Assembly: GCA_964600025.1 (NCBI GenBank)
Contig: CAZRHJ010000016.1
Coordinates: 1 to 37,306 of the forward strand
Direction: 5' to 3'
DNA: 37,306 bases
Source of the DNA: JADFUS01 sp964600025
GTDB taxonomy: Bacteria; Bacteroidota; Bacteroidia; Bacteroidales; Rikenellaceae
The notes beneath the pieces were generated by a model. It was given only the letters and a program-made list of their open reading frames with translations. It was not told where the DNA came from and did no database searches. The position numbers were made by a program, and so were the translations under genes. Below, in pieces: positions 8,339-15,177 of the stretch. Every line of letters starts with the position of its first letter. Position 1 is the stretch's first letter.

Positions 8339-8345
8339 ACTAAAT

Positions 8346-8373
8346 AAAAAAGGTGCTACATTATAGCACCTTT
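8346..8373 (-). terminator. Rho-independent terminator of tRNA-Glu
   Basis: On the minus strand a perfect 9-bp stem (AAGGTGCTA / TAGCACCTT, 5-nt loop; 8350-8358 with 8364-8372) is followed by a T run, directly downstream of the tRNA. Confidence 0.85.
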
Positions 8374-8374
8374 G

Positions 8375-8446
8375 TAGTCCGTAGGGGAATCGAACCCCTG
8401 TTACAAGAATGAAAATCTTGCGTCCTAACCCCTAGACGAACGGACC
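8375..8446 (-). tRNA. tRNA-Glu (UUC anticodon)
   Basis: The minus strand folds into a complete 72-nt cloverleaf. The acceptor stem is GGTCCGT paired with ACGGACT (first pair G-U). The anticodon stem CAAGA/TCTTG closes the loop TTTTCAT, placing TTC at 34-36. The T arm is AGGGG-TTCGATT-CCCCT and the discriminator base is A. CCA is not encoded. It has a near-consensus promoter 20 nt upstream and a terminator immediately downstream, so it is a single-gene unit. Confidence 0.97.
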
Positions 8447-8465
8447 GTTTTATTTTTCGACACTG

Positions 8466-8496
8466 CAAAAGTACACAAAAAAATTTATATTCCAAA
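8466..8496 (-). promoter_or_regulatory. Promoter of tRNA-Glu
   Basis: Minus-strand TTTG (8496-8493), 19-nt spacer, TACTTTTG (8473-8466): an exact match to the Bacteroidetes sigma -33/-7 pattern, 20 nt before the mature tRNA 5' end. The remaining 8497-8668 is very A+T-rich with no gene seen. Confidence 0.75.
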
Positions 8497-8668
8497 TTTT
8501 TTTTGAATTATTTTTAAAAAAAATAATTTTTCAGCACTTTCTGTTTATTATAATATGTAAATAGTAATATTCAGTTTGCTAAAATATCTTTTTAAACTTA
8601 TTTTCTTTAATTTTAATTTTCTTATAACTGCAAATATAACTATTACAAAATATAACTTAACACATATT

Positions 8669-9211
8669 TTATGGAAGTAATTTTATCTGTTCCAATTTTG
8701 GGAAGTCAATAGGAATGTTTTTTAATTTAAAAGGAAATTCAGAATCATCAATATCAATTATTTTAGAATCTAAAATATCATTCTCTTCACAATAAAAATA
8801 CACCAATTTTAAATATCTGCGAAGCAAATATATTGAAGGGAAATTATTCTTTATAGAAAACCATTCTAACATATCTTTTTTTCCCTTTGAACTATTACAG
8901 CTCCTACAAGCACATATCAAATTTTCAGCATCATCTCTACCTCCATTAGCTTTTGGAAAAATATGCTCAATAGAAATGTCATCAATACTTCCACAATAAA
9001 AACACTGCTTTCCAATATTAATTTTTATTTTCTCATCATCTAAAATTGATCTTATATTCATTTTACCTGCAATAAGCCCATTATACAATCTTGAACGAAT
9101 CATATAATTAATTCGAGAATAATAAATCTGTTTTTTATCTAATGCAGAATGAGCCATAGCAAGATTTGCATAAGACCAATATATTAACTGTCTAACAGTT
9201 TCAATTTTCAT
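8669..9211 (-). CDS. HNH endonuclease
   Basis: The 180-residue protein contains a zinc-stabilised HNH (beta-beta-alpha-metal) module in its middle: C70-x2-C73, E82-H83-I-F-P, N97 within ENLIC, then C102-x2-C105 and N106-x2-K109 (SCNSSKGKK). The N-terminal 65 residues (TVRQLIYWSYANLAMAH) and the C-terminal 65 are family-specific and I cannot assign them; there is no methyltransferase or helicase domain. Free-standing HNH proteins of this type occur as restriction or anti-phage nucleases, homing-type enzymes or solitary genes, and nothing next to it tells which. It lies alone between a tRNA gene and a biosynthetic gene, looks more A+T-rich than its neighbours, and is probably accessory. Confidence 0.85.
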   Translation of the reverse strand: MKIETVRQLIYWSYANLAMAHSALDKKQIYYSRINYMIRSRLYNGLIAGKMNIRSILDDEKIKINIGKQCFYCGSIDDISIEHIFPKANGGRDDAENLICACRSCNSSKGKKDMLEWFSIKNNFPSIYLLRRYLKLVYFYCEENDILDSKIIDIDDSEFPFKLKNIPIDFPKLEQIKLLP

Positions 9212-9227
9212 GATAATTGACTAATAA

Positions 9228-9256
9228 TAGGTACAAATATTAAAAATATTTGTACC
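9228..9256. terminator. Hairpin between cysteate synthase-like gene and HNH gene
   Basis: Perfect 13-bp inverted repeat AGGTACAAATATT / AATATTTGTACCT with an AAA loop. It ends 16 bp past the stop of the minus-strand PLP-enzyme gene and could terminate it, although a strong T tract is lacking. Confidence 0.5.
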
Positions 9257-9271
9257 TAAATAAATAATTAT

Positions 9272-10558
9272 TTAAAAATAACGAGAAATAACTTCTGCTA
9301 CTTGTATTTCAGTAAAATCAATCGGGAACACGTGGCAAGGTTCAACACTGTATGTTTTGTTCTCTTTTTTGAACAGTTGTTCTCCACCACCAGTTATATT
9401 CAACATTACAGTCGCATCTTTGTCTATTGTGCCATTCTCTACACAATCAATCAAGGATTTAACAGCAACTGCGGCAGCTGGGTGAATATCAATACCTTCA
9501 AGCTCTTGGAAAAGCTCTTGTGCCTGACGCAAATCATTGTTAGAAACATCAAAAATATCACCTTTTGTATCTACCAAAGCATCATACAAGCCACCCGCCA
9601 CTGAATATGGAGGTTTACGGTTTGACAGCACTTTTGCATCAATAGCAACAGCATCTTTACGAGCCATAGAAGTTTCGTAATCAACCAAATCTCGGCTATT
9701 TTGTTTCCAAGAATTGTACATCAATAAGAAAGGAGCATTTTGCGAAACCATCAACTTACATTTTTTATCTCCAAAACGTCCGTCCTCAATAAGACGCATA
9801 TTTGCCTCCCAAGCAGCTATTGCACCAGTACCACTACCAACAGCTTGGAAATAATAATCTGGAATTTCGCCAATTTTCTCGACTGCCGAAAGCATAGTAG
9901 TACTCATACCATCACGACGAGCAATGTTTGTAGCACCACCCTCAGCATAAAATCCGTCAAGTTTAACAATCTCATTACCCAAAGCTATTGCATCAAAATA
10001 ATCTGAACCACTTGCAGTTGCAAATACTTTTACGCAAGGATTTAGGGGTTTATCAAACCACATAGCATCAAGGTTGTCGTAAGGTATAGTAATAATGATT
10101 GGAATATTATTTTCTGAACAAACACGTGCAAAAGCTCTTGCAGTGTTACCAGCAGAGGATACCACCATAACACCATTTTGCTCTTTGCTCAATCTACCAC
10201 AAACAGAATATGCTTCTGTTTCTTTGAACGAACAAGAACGCATATTGGCACCAATCTTTGGAAAATATCCACTAAATGTAATATAAAGATTTTTCAAAGA
10301 AAGTTTGTTTGCCAAAGCCTCACTACGGTAAGTAATAGGATAAGACGAACCCTCCAACATTCTACTAACTGGCAACCAGTCCGAGAATCTGTACAAACCA
10401 TAAGAAGGGTCTTTAAACTCTATTTGTTTTTTTGAATAAATAGCTCTTATCAAAGAAGGTTTTGGAGATTGACTATCTGCCAACACCCAACCATTGTCAT
10501 CAAACTCTCTGCCAGTCAAAACTGTTTTAAGAGTGTAATCAGTTTTTTTAAATTCCAT
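9272..10558 (-). CDS. Cysteate synthase / threonine synthase-like PLP enzyme
   Basis: 428 residues of a fold-type II PLP enzyme. K112 in SFKETEAY is the expected Schiff-base lysine, SSAGNTA (134-140) the substrate/phosphate-binding Asn loop, GSGTGAIAAWE and ITGGGEQLFKKE the cofactor-phosphate and C-terminal Gly segments. The N-terminal region with LYRFSDWLPV, and the lack of the usual SFKDRG motif of threonine synthase, match my recollection of the cysteate synthase family (phosphoserine plus sulfite to cysteate), first described in Methanosarcina. In Bacteroidetes such enzymes start sulfonolipid (capnine) synthesis. No sulfonolipid acyltransferase or reductase is in this window. A diverged threonine synthase is the main alternative. 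It has a near-perfect promoter of its own. Confidence 0.7.
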   Translation of the reverse strand: MEFKKTDYTLKTVLTGREFDDNGWVLADSQSPKPSLIRAIYSKKQIEFKDPSYGLYRFSDWLPVSRMLEGSSYPITYRSEALANKLSLKNLYITFSGYFPKIGANMRSCSFKETEAYSVCGRLSKEQNGVMVVSSAGNTARAFARVCSENNIPIIITIPYDNLDAMWFDKPLNPCVKVFATASGSDYFDAIALGNEIVKLDGFYAEGGATNIARRDGMSTTMLSAVEKIGEIPDYYFQAVGSGTGAIAAWEANMRLIEDGRFGDKKCKLMVSQNAPFLLMYNSWKQNSRDLVDYETSMARKDAVAIDAKVLSNRKPPYSVAGGLYDALVDTKGDIFDVSNNDLRQAQELFQELEGIDIHPAAAVAVKSLIDCVENGTIDKDATVMLNITGGGEQLFKKENKTYSVEPCHVFPIDFTEIQVAEVISRYF

Positions 10559-10577
10559 TTTATCTTTATATTTTTTG

Positions 10578-10608
10578 CAAATGTAAACAAAAAATTAGTT
10601 TATTCAAA
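10578..10608 (-). promoter_or_regulatory. Promoter of the cysteate synthase-like gene
   Basis: Minus-strand TTTG (10608-10605), 19-nt spacer, TACATTTG (10585-10578), 20 nt upstream of the ATG. It matches the Bacteroidetes consensus exactly. Confidence 0.7.
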
Positions 10609-10662
10609 GTATCATTACGGAATTTAGAAAACGCACTAAGGATATAGCTTTTCTAAAAGAAC

Positions 10663-10708
10663 ATTGTCCGCCAAAATGAAACTTATATGTTTCGTTTTAG
10701 CGGACAAT
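10663..10708. repeat. 46-bp palindrome: minimal copy of the dispersed repeat's ends
   Basis: ATTGTCCGCCAAAATGAAAC, 6-nt loop, GTTTCGTTTTAGCGGACAAT: 18 of 20 positions pair. Both arms equal the terminal inverted repeats of the larger copies at 15.1 and 35.9 kb, so this looks like two element ends joined with almost no interior. Confidence 0.85.
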
Positions 10709-10710
10709 AA

Positions 10711-11298
10711 TTTTTTTCTTTCAGAAATCACACAAGTTTCTATAAAACTCGTATCTCTTAGGAAACTCTGCACATATAACGTCGCATACAGAAATACATA
10801 AGTTATAAGCATCGGTGAAATATACAAGATAGACGAGTTTCAGCCTTAGCGAACAGTTTTTTTCTTTCAGAAATCACACAAGCTCATATAAAACTCGTAT
10901 CTCTTAGAAAATTCTGCACATATAACGTTGCATACAGAAATACATAAGTTATAAGCATCGGTGAAATATACAAGATAGACGAGTTTCAGCCTTAGCGAAC
11001 AGTTTTTTTTCTTTCAGAAATCACACAAGCTCTATAAAACTCGTATCTCTTAGGATATTCTGCACATATAACGTCGTATACAGAAATACATAAGTTATAA
11101 GCATCGGTGAAATATACAAGATAGACGAGTTTCAGCCTTAGCGAACAGTTTTTTTTCTTTCAGAAATCACACAAGCTCTATAAAACTCGTATCTCTTAGG
11201 ATATTTTGCCGATGGTCATAACGTAGCGTACTGGAGTACGTGAGTTATGAGCATCGGTGAAATATACAAGATAGACGAGTTTCAGCCTTAGTGAACTG
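10711..11298 (+). repeat. Four tandem 146-bp units of the dispersed hairpin repeat
   Basis: Units span 10711-10856, 10857-11002, 11003-11148 (146 bp each) and 11149-11298. Each starts with a T run and CTTTCAGAAATCACACAAG, has an inverted-repeat core, and ends CGAGTTTCAGCCTTAG then CGAACAG (GTGAACTG in the last). Units 1-3 are nearly identical; unit 4 has a different loop region, matching the copy at 36.0 kb. Together with the 46-bp palindrome they fill almost all of the 748-bp gap 10559-11306; no convincing gene is inside. Confidence 0.92.
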
Positions 11299-11306
11299 TA
11301 CTACCT

Positions 11307-12392
11307 TTAAAATTTATCCATTATTAACATTGTTGGCTCTGGCTTATCCTTAACATCATAGTAGAATATGTACTTATCCTGCGTTTCAAATTTTGGATAG
11401 AAAGACAACTCATCATCATCTGAATTATTTAGATTAAAATCTGCTTTCGCATATTTATAATCTTTTTTGTCAATAAGATACAATTCAACATCTTCATCAA
11501 CTCTAATCTGCACATAAATATACTTTTCGTCCTCTGTAAAGTCGTGCAATACAGTTCTTTTACTAATAATATCCCCTATCTTTGGAAATTCGTCAAGAGT
11601 TATAGGATTAGGATTGTTGAAAATATATTTAATATCCAAACGTTTAGAATCAAGATTAACAGTATAAACAGTATCTACATACTGTTGGTGAAATATTATT
11701 TCATTGCCACAGTTTAAAACATTACGATTAGGATAATAAATATACAAAGTTCTTTTAAATTCATATTTCAAAGGATTTGGAGCGACCAAAACAGTATCTC
11801 TATTTTTATCTACAACTGTCAGACTGGCAACTTCATTGCCAATCAGAACAAAATATGAATCATACAAATTTCCATTAACATCAGATGTAGTCATTCGTGC
11901 CATATTTCCACTTGGAATTGGACCTTTGCTATCAGTTTTAAGAGTTTGTTTTCTATTTTCAGACCCCAAATATTCTCCTTCTGGCGAAAAAGTCAATAGG
12001 TTTTCGTAATCTTGAATACAAATATTATTGTTAGTATCAAAAAAAATTCCATCTACGTATTTAAATTCATTTTCTGCCTTGCCATTAATTGCAACTCTGT
12101 TCAGAAACTTACCATTTGTATCAAATCTTAAAACGCTTGGATCAACTCCTCGTCCACTATTATAAATATAAATCCCTGTTTCATTTATCAATACCGAACG
12201 TGGATTAAGCAGCATTCCTTCTGGGCCACTAAATTTTACTTCCTTTATTCGAGATTTTATTGCATCATACGAAACAATTTCTTTTGTCGAAACAATATCC
12301 GATATTTTAAACTCTCTAACTGTTTGTTTGTTAGAGTTTGACGAACAAGCTATTGCCAACAATAGCGTAGCAAACAATAATAGTTTTTTCAT
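11307..12392 (-). CDS. 6-bladed beta-propeller lipoprotein
   Basis: The 361-residue protein begins with a lipoprotein signal, MKKLLLFATLLLAIAC, placing the lipidated cysteine at residue 16. The rest reads as NHL/6-bladed propeller blades of the type common in Bacteroidetes surface lipoproteins: repeated patterns such as VLRFDTNGKFLNRV, NNICIQDYENLLTFSPEGEYL and YIYVQIRVDEDVELYLIDKK. The ligand is unknown; relatives are often just annotated as propeller lipoproteins. It follows arginase after 18 nt and is probably its operon partner, though no functional link between the two is evident. The tandem repeat array begins 8 bp past its stop codon. Confidence 0.8.
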   Translation of the reverse strand: MKKLLLFATLLLAIACSSNSNKQTVREFKISDIVSTKEIVSYDAIKSRIKEVKFSGPEGMLLNPRSVLINETGIYIYNSGRGVDPSVLRFDTNGKFLNRVAINGKAENEFKYVDGIFFDTNNNICIQDYENLLTFSPEGEYLGSENRKQTLKTDSKGPIPSGNMARMTTSDVNGNLYDSYFVLIGNEVASLTVVDKNRDTVLVAPNPLKYEFKRTLYIYYPNRNVLNCGNEIIFHQQYVDTVYTVNLDSKRLDIKYIFNNPNPITLDEFPKIGDIISKRTVLHDFTEDEKYIYVQIRVDEDVELYLIDKKDYKYAKADFNLNNSDDDELSFYPKFETQDKYIFYYDVKDKPEPTMLIMDKF

Positions 12393-12410
12393 AAATATTT
12401 AATTAAATTA

Positions 12411-13319
12411 TTACTCTCTTTCTGCAAGAGTTTTGCTAATCTCTTCGAGCATCAACAAACAGTTTTTCAACGAATTCCCATCTTTGTCTATCGTTGGATT
12501 GTATTCTACAAAATCTATTGATTTAACTTTTGGACAAGCCACCACACGCCTAATAATCAAAAGAGCATCTTGGAGCGACAAGCCACAAGTTTCTGGAACA
12601 TTAACAGCTTTCATTTCGTCTGGATTTACCACATCAACATCTATACTAAAATGCACACTATCTGTTGTTTTACTCTCTATATCTGCCAAAAGTCTATTGG
12701 CAGCCTCTTCCGCTCCAATAACGTGAATATCCATAGATTTAAGATTAAATATATTATGACTTTCGATAAGTTCGTGTTCTCCCTTATCTATCGAACGAAT
12801 ACCCATCAAATAAGCATTTTCAGTTTTAACTTTTGCCCCTTTAAAACCAACATTAGAAATACTTTCATCACCATAACCCATAGCTGCGGCAAAACTCATT
12901 CCGTGGAAATTTTTTGATGGAGAAGTCATTGGAGTATTCAAATCTGGGTGAGCATCAAACCAAATAGCAGATATGTTGCCTAAGTGAGATTTAGAGTTAC
13001 CAGAAATAGTACCTGTACCTATTGAGTGGTCGCCACCTATTGTGATAGGCAGATTACCAGAATTGATTGAACGAGAGATTTTACTACAAAGTTTTGTAGT
13101 CATTTTCAACATCTCGTCTTTGAATTTCATATTAGGATCGGATTCAAATACACCGTGAGAAACATTCTCTTCAAAATGAATTTCGTCGTGTAGATTTACG
13201 CTATGGTATTTAGCAAAGATTTCATATAGACCTGAATCAATTAGTTTTTTGGGAGCTAAATCAACTCCCCTAATGTTGCAACCCTGAAATACAGGAACTG
13301 GGAAAATATCAATTTTCAT
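12411..13319 (-). CDS. rocF: Arginase-family (ureohydrolase) enzyme
   Basis: 302 residues with the dinuclear manganese signature of ureohydrolases: GGDHSIGTGT (H98), WFDAHPDLNTP (D122, H124, D126) and SIDVDVVNP (D227, D229). The NTP following the DAHPD motif and the NFHGM loop (137-141) fit arginase (L-arginine to ornithine plus urea) better than agmatinase, but formimidoylglutamase or another ureohydrolase is not fully excluded. It is preceded by a TATCTTTG -7 box and followed after 18 nt by a lipoprotein gene; the YfcC-type transporter upstream would make sense as an arginine/ornithine carrier (inference). Confidence 0.82.
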   Translation of the reverse strand: MKIDIFPVPVFQGCNIRGVDLAPKKLIDSGLYEIFAKYHSVNLHDEIHFEENVSHGVFESDPNMKFKDEMLKMTTKLCSKISRSINSGNLPITIGGDHSIGTGTISGNSKSHLGNISAIWFDAHPDLNTPMTSPSKNFHGMSFAAAMGYGDESISNVGFKGAKVKTENAYLMGIRSIDKGEHELIESHNIFNLKSMDIHVIGAEEAANRLLADIESKTTDSVHFSIDVDVVNPDEMKAVNVPETCGLSLQDALLIIRRVVACPKVKSIDFVEYNPTIDKDGNSLKNCLLMLEEISKTLAERE

Positions 13320-13349
13320 AATAATGCTGTTATTTGTTTTTAATAATCA

Positions 13350-13357
13350 CAAAGATA
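13350..13357 (-). promoter_or_regulatory. Candidate -7 box (TATCTTTG) of arginase
   Basis: Minus-strand TATCTTTG, 31 nt before the arginase ATG; the -33 element is not clear. Confidence 0.5.
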
Positions 13358-13417
13358 ATTAAATATTATTCACAAGCAATAGTTATTTTACTAAAAACAT
13401 TGATTTTTAACCAAAAT

Positions 13418-15019
13418 TTAGAAACCGTTTAGTGTCATTGTTGCAGTTGGGATTAGTAGTAAAAAACCCACTATAATAAAGAACAACAATACCTTCCAAA
13501 ACCATTTCAACCAAACAGCATAAGGTATTCGTGCAATACCCAACACCCCAATCAATACTCCCGAAGTAGGAGTTATCATATTTGTAAATCCATCTCCAAA
13601 CTGGAACGCCATAACAGTTGCCTGACGAGATAGACCAATCACATCAGAGAATGGAGCCATAATAGGCATAGTAAGTGCAGCTTTTGCCGAACCAGACGGA
13701 ATAATAATATTTATAAGTGTTTGGATAACATACATTACACCAACCGAGCCAATCTTGCCCAATTCGCTCATAGTTCCTGCCAGAGCATTCAACAATGTGT
13801 CAATTATTTTACCCTCCTGCAAAATAAAGATTATCCCACCTGCAAAACCAACTATCATAGCTGCCGAGAACATATCTTTGCAACCTTCAATAAACTGTTT
13901 GAAGATAGTATCAAACATACTTCCAGCACTAAAACCCGACAATATACCCATTGCCAAAAACAATGCAGATATTTCGCCAATATACCAGCCATAGCCAAGC
14001 ACTCCTATAATCAAAAATACAATAGTAAAGCCAAGCAAAGACAAAATACCAAAATGATATGATTTGTAGTTTGAGTATGCCCCTATAATCGCATACAACA
14101 ACGACACAATAGGCACAAAAGGAGCATTTACACCTTTACCTGCTATCGAGATAAGAGTTTGAGGATAGAAATACGAAAACAAAGCCAAACACACAAGTAC
14201 AAAAACATATACTGCCCAACTTGATTTACGTTGTTCGTATTTAATTTCTTCGTTTTGGCTCAAAGAATTTTTACGCCAATAATCATCAATAGCGTAAGTA
14301 GGTGATTTTTTGGGATTGCGTTTGATTTTTGCAGCATACCACAAAACAAAGGCAATTATCAGAAACGTAAGTACGACCCAACAAAACAAGCGATACTCAA
14401 AACCTGAGAATAGTGGCAAATTTGAAAGACCTTGTGCAATACCAATAGTAAAAGGATTAAGCACTGCTCCCGCAAAACCAACGTGTGCTGCCACATAAAC
14501 CATACACACCCCAGTAATTGAATCATATCCCATAGAAATGGCAAGTGGGACAATCAAGATTGCAAATGCCAAAGTCTCTTCACTCATTCCAAACACTGCC
14601 CCAAACAAACTAAACAACAGCATTATCAGAGTTATAACAATATTATTAACACCAATTTTCTTCAAAAACCCAATTTTTTCCAAAGACGAAACTTTGTTTA
14701 AGAAAGTATAAATACCAACATCTACCGAACGAGAAGTATTCATAATCCAAAACGCACCACCAATAATAAGTATAAATGCAATTATCCCTGCTTGTTTTTC
14801 AAACCCATTAAACAAAGCTGTAAAAACCTGCCAAGTTTGCGGATTTTGTTCCACACTGTGAAACGAGCCTTCGACTATCAAAGTCCTACTCGAACCAGCA
14901 ACCTCAACCACCTCACGCTCAAACTCTCCCGCAGGAACAATCCAAGTCATAACAGCCGAAATTAAAATAATAGAAAATACAATAGAAAATGTGTTTGGGA
15001 TATTTTTCAGAAACGCCAT
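13418..15019 (-). CDS. YfcC/DcuC-superfamily membrane transporter
   Basis: 533 residues, strongly hydrophobic throughout with roughly a dozen transmembrane segments, starting MAFLKNIPNTFSIVFSIILISAVMT. The N-terminal WIVPAGEFER and the internal GMSEETLAFAILIVPLA are typical of the YfcC/C4-dicarboxylate anaerobic carrier superfamily, which includes dicarboxylate carriers and arginine/ornithine-type antiporters. The IIIPSGSAKAALTMPIMAP segment is the usual second re-entrant-like motif. I start at ATG 15019; a GTG at 15046 is possible but lies within the likely -7 box. Substrate cannot be read from sequence; the arginase gene 98 bp downstream favours an amino-acid substrate. Confidence 0.85.
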   Translation of the reverse strand: MAFLKNIPNTFSIVFSIILISAVMTWIVPAGEFEREVVEVAGSSRTLIVEGSFHSVEQNPQTWQVFTALFNGFEKQAGIIAFILIIGGAFWIMNTSRSVDVGIYTFLNKVSSLEKIGFLKKIGVNNIVITLIMLLFSLFGAVFGMSEETLAFAILIVPLAISMGYDSITGVCMVYVAAHVGFAGAVLNPFTIGIAQGLSNLPLFSGFEYRLFCWVVLTFLIIAFVLWYAAKIKRNPKKSPTYAIDDYWRKNSLSQNEEIKYEQRKSSWAVYVFVLVCLALFSYFYPQTLISIAGKGVNAPFVPIVSLLYAIIGAYSNYKSYHFGILSLLGFTIVFLIIGVLGYGWYIGEISALFLAMGILSGFSAGSMFDTIFKQFIEGCKDMFSAAMIVGFAGGIIFILQEGKIIDTLLNALAGTMSELGKIGSVGVMYVIQTLINIIIPSGSAKAALTMPIMAPFSDVIGLSRQATVMAFQFGDGFTNMITPTSGVLIGVLGIARIPYAVWLKWFWKVLLFFIIVGFLLLIPTATMTLNGF

Positions 15020-15045
15020 AATTAAGATTTTATTAAATTCGCCCA

Positions 15046-15053
15046 CAAAGATA
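15046..15053 (-). promoter_or_regulatory. Candidate -7 box (TATCTTTG) of the YfcC-type transporter
   Basis: Minus-strand TATCTTTG, 27 nt upstream of the ATG at 15019. Its position argues against the in-frame GTG at 15046 as start. Confidence 0.55.
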
Positions 15054-15076
15054 TAAAAAAAGGGGCAAAGCCCCCT
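15054..15076 (-). terminator. Rho-independent terminator of the dnaX operon
   Basis: Minus strand: GGGGC-TTT-GCCCC stem (15074-15070 with 15066-15062) followed by a run of seven to eight T. It lies about 100 nt beyond dnaX and just before the next promoter. Confidence 0.8.
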
Positions 15077-15104
15077 AAAATTTTTTAAGCATATTAGTTT
15101 TATT

Positions 15105-15168
15105 ATTGTCCGCTAAAAACCAAACTCGTCTATTTTACCGATACTCTGCCTCGTTTTTAACGGACAGT
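15105..15168 (-). repeat. Inverted, internally deleted copy of the dispersed repeat (64 bp)
   Basis: ATTGTCCGCTAAAAAC (15105-15120) and GTTTTTAACGGACAGT (15153-15168) are terminal inverted repeats. The interior, read on the minus strand (ATCGGTAAAATAGACGAGTT), matches the right half of the core in the 36.0 kb copy, so this copy is inverted relative to the others and has lost its left half. Confidence 0.8.
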
Positions 15169-15177
15169 AGTAATTAC

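Noticed and set aside
8375..9211. tRNA-Glu as an integration site for the HNH gene
   Set aside because: The HNH gene lies on the 5' side of the tRNA, and no duplicated tRNA 3' end or integrase is seen.
10636..10827. Minus-strand open frame of 63 codons
   Set aside because: It lies across the palindrome and the first tandem repeat unit and has no homologous counterpart in the other units.
10711..11298. Possible CRISPR array
   Set aside because: Units are 146 bp and repeated end to end without unique spacers, and no cas genes are present.
15020..15046. GTG start at 15046 for the YfcC-type transporter
   Set aside because: It falls in the TATCTTTG promoter element, and the ATG at 15019 gives the usual N-terminus for the family.
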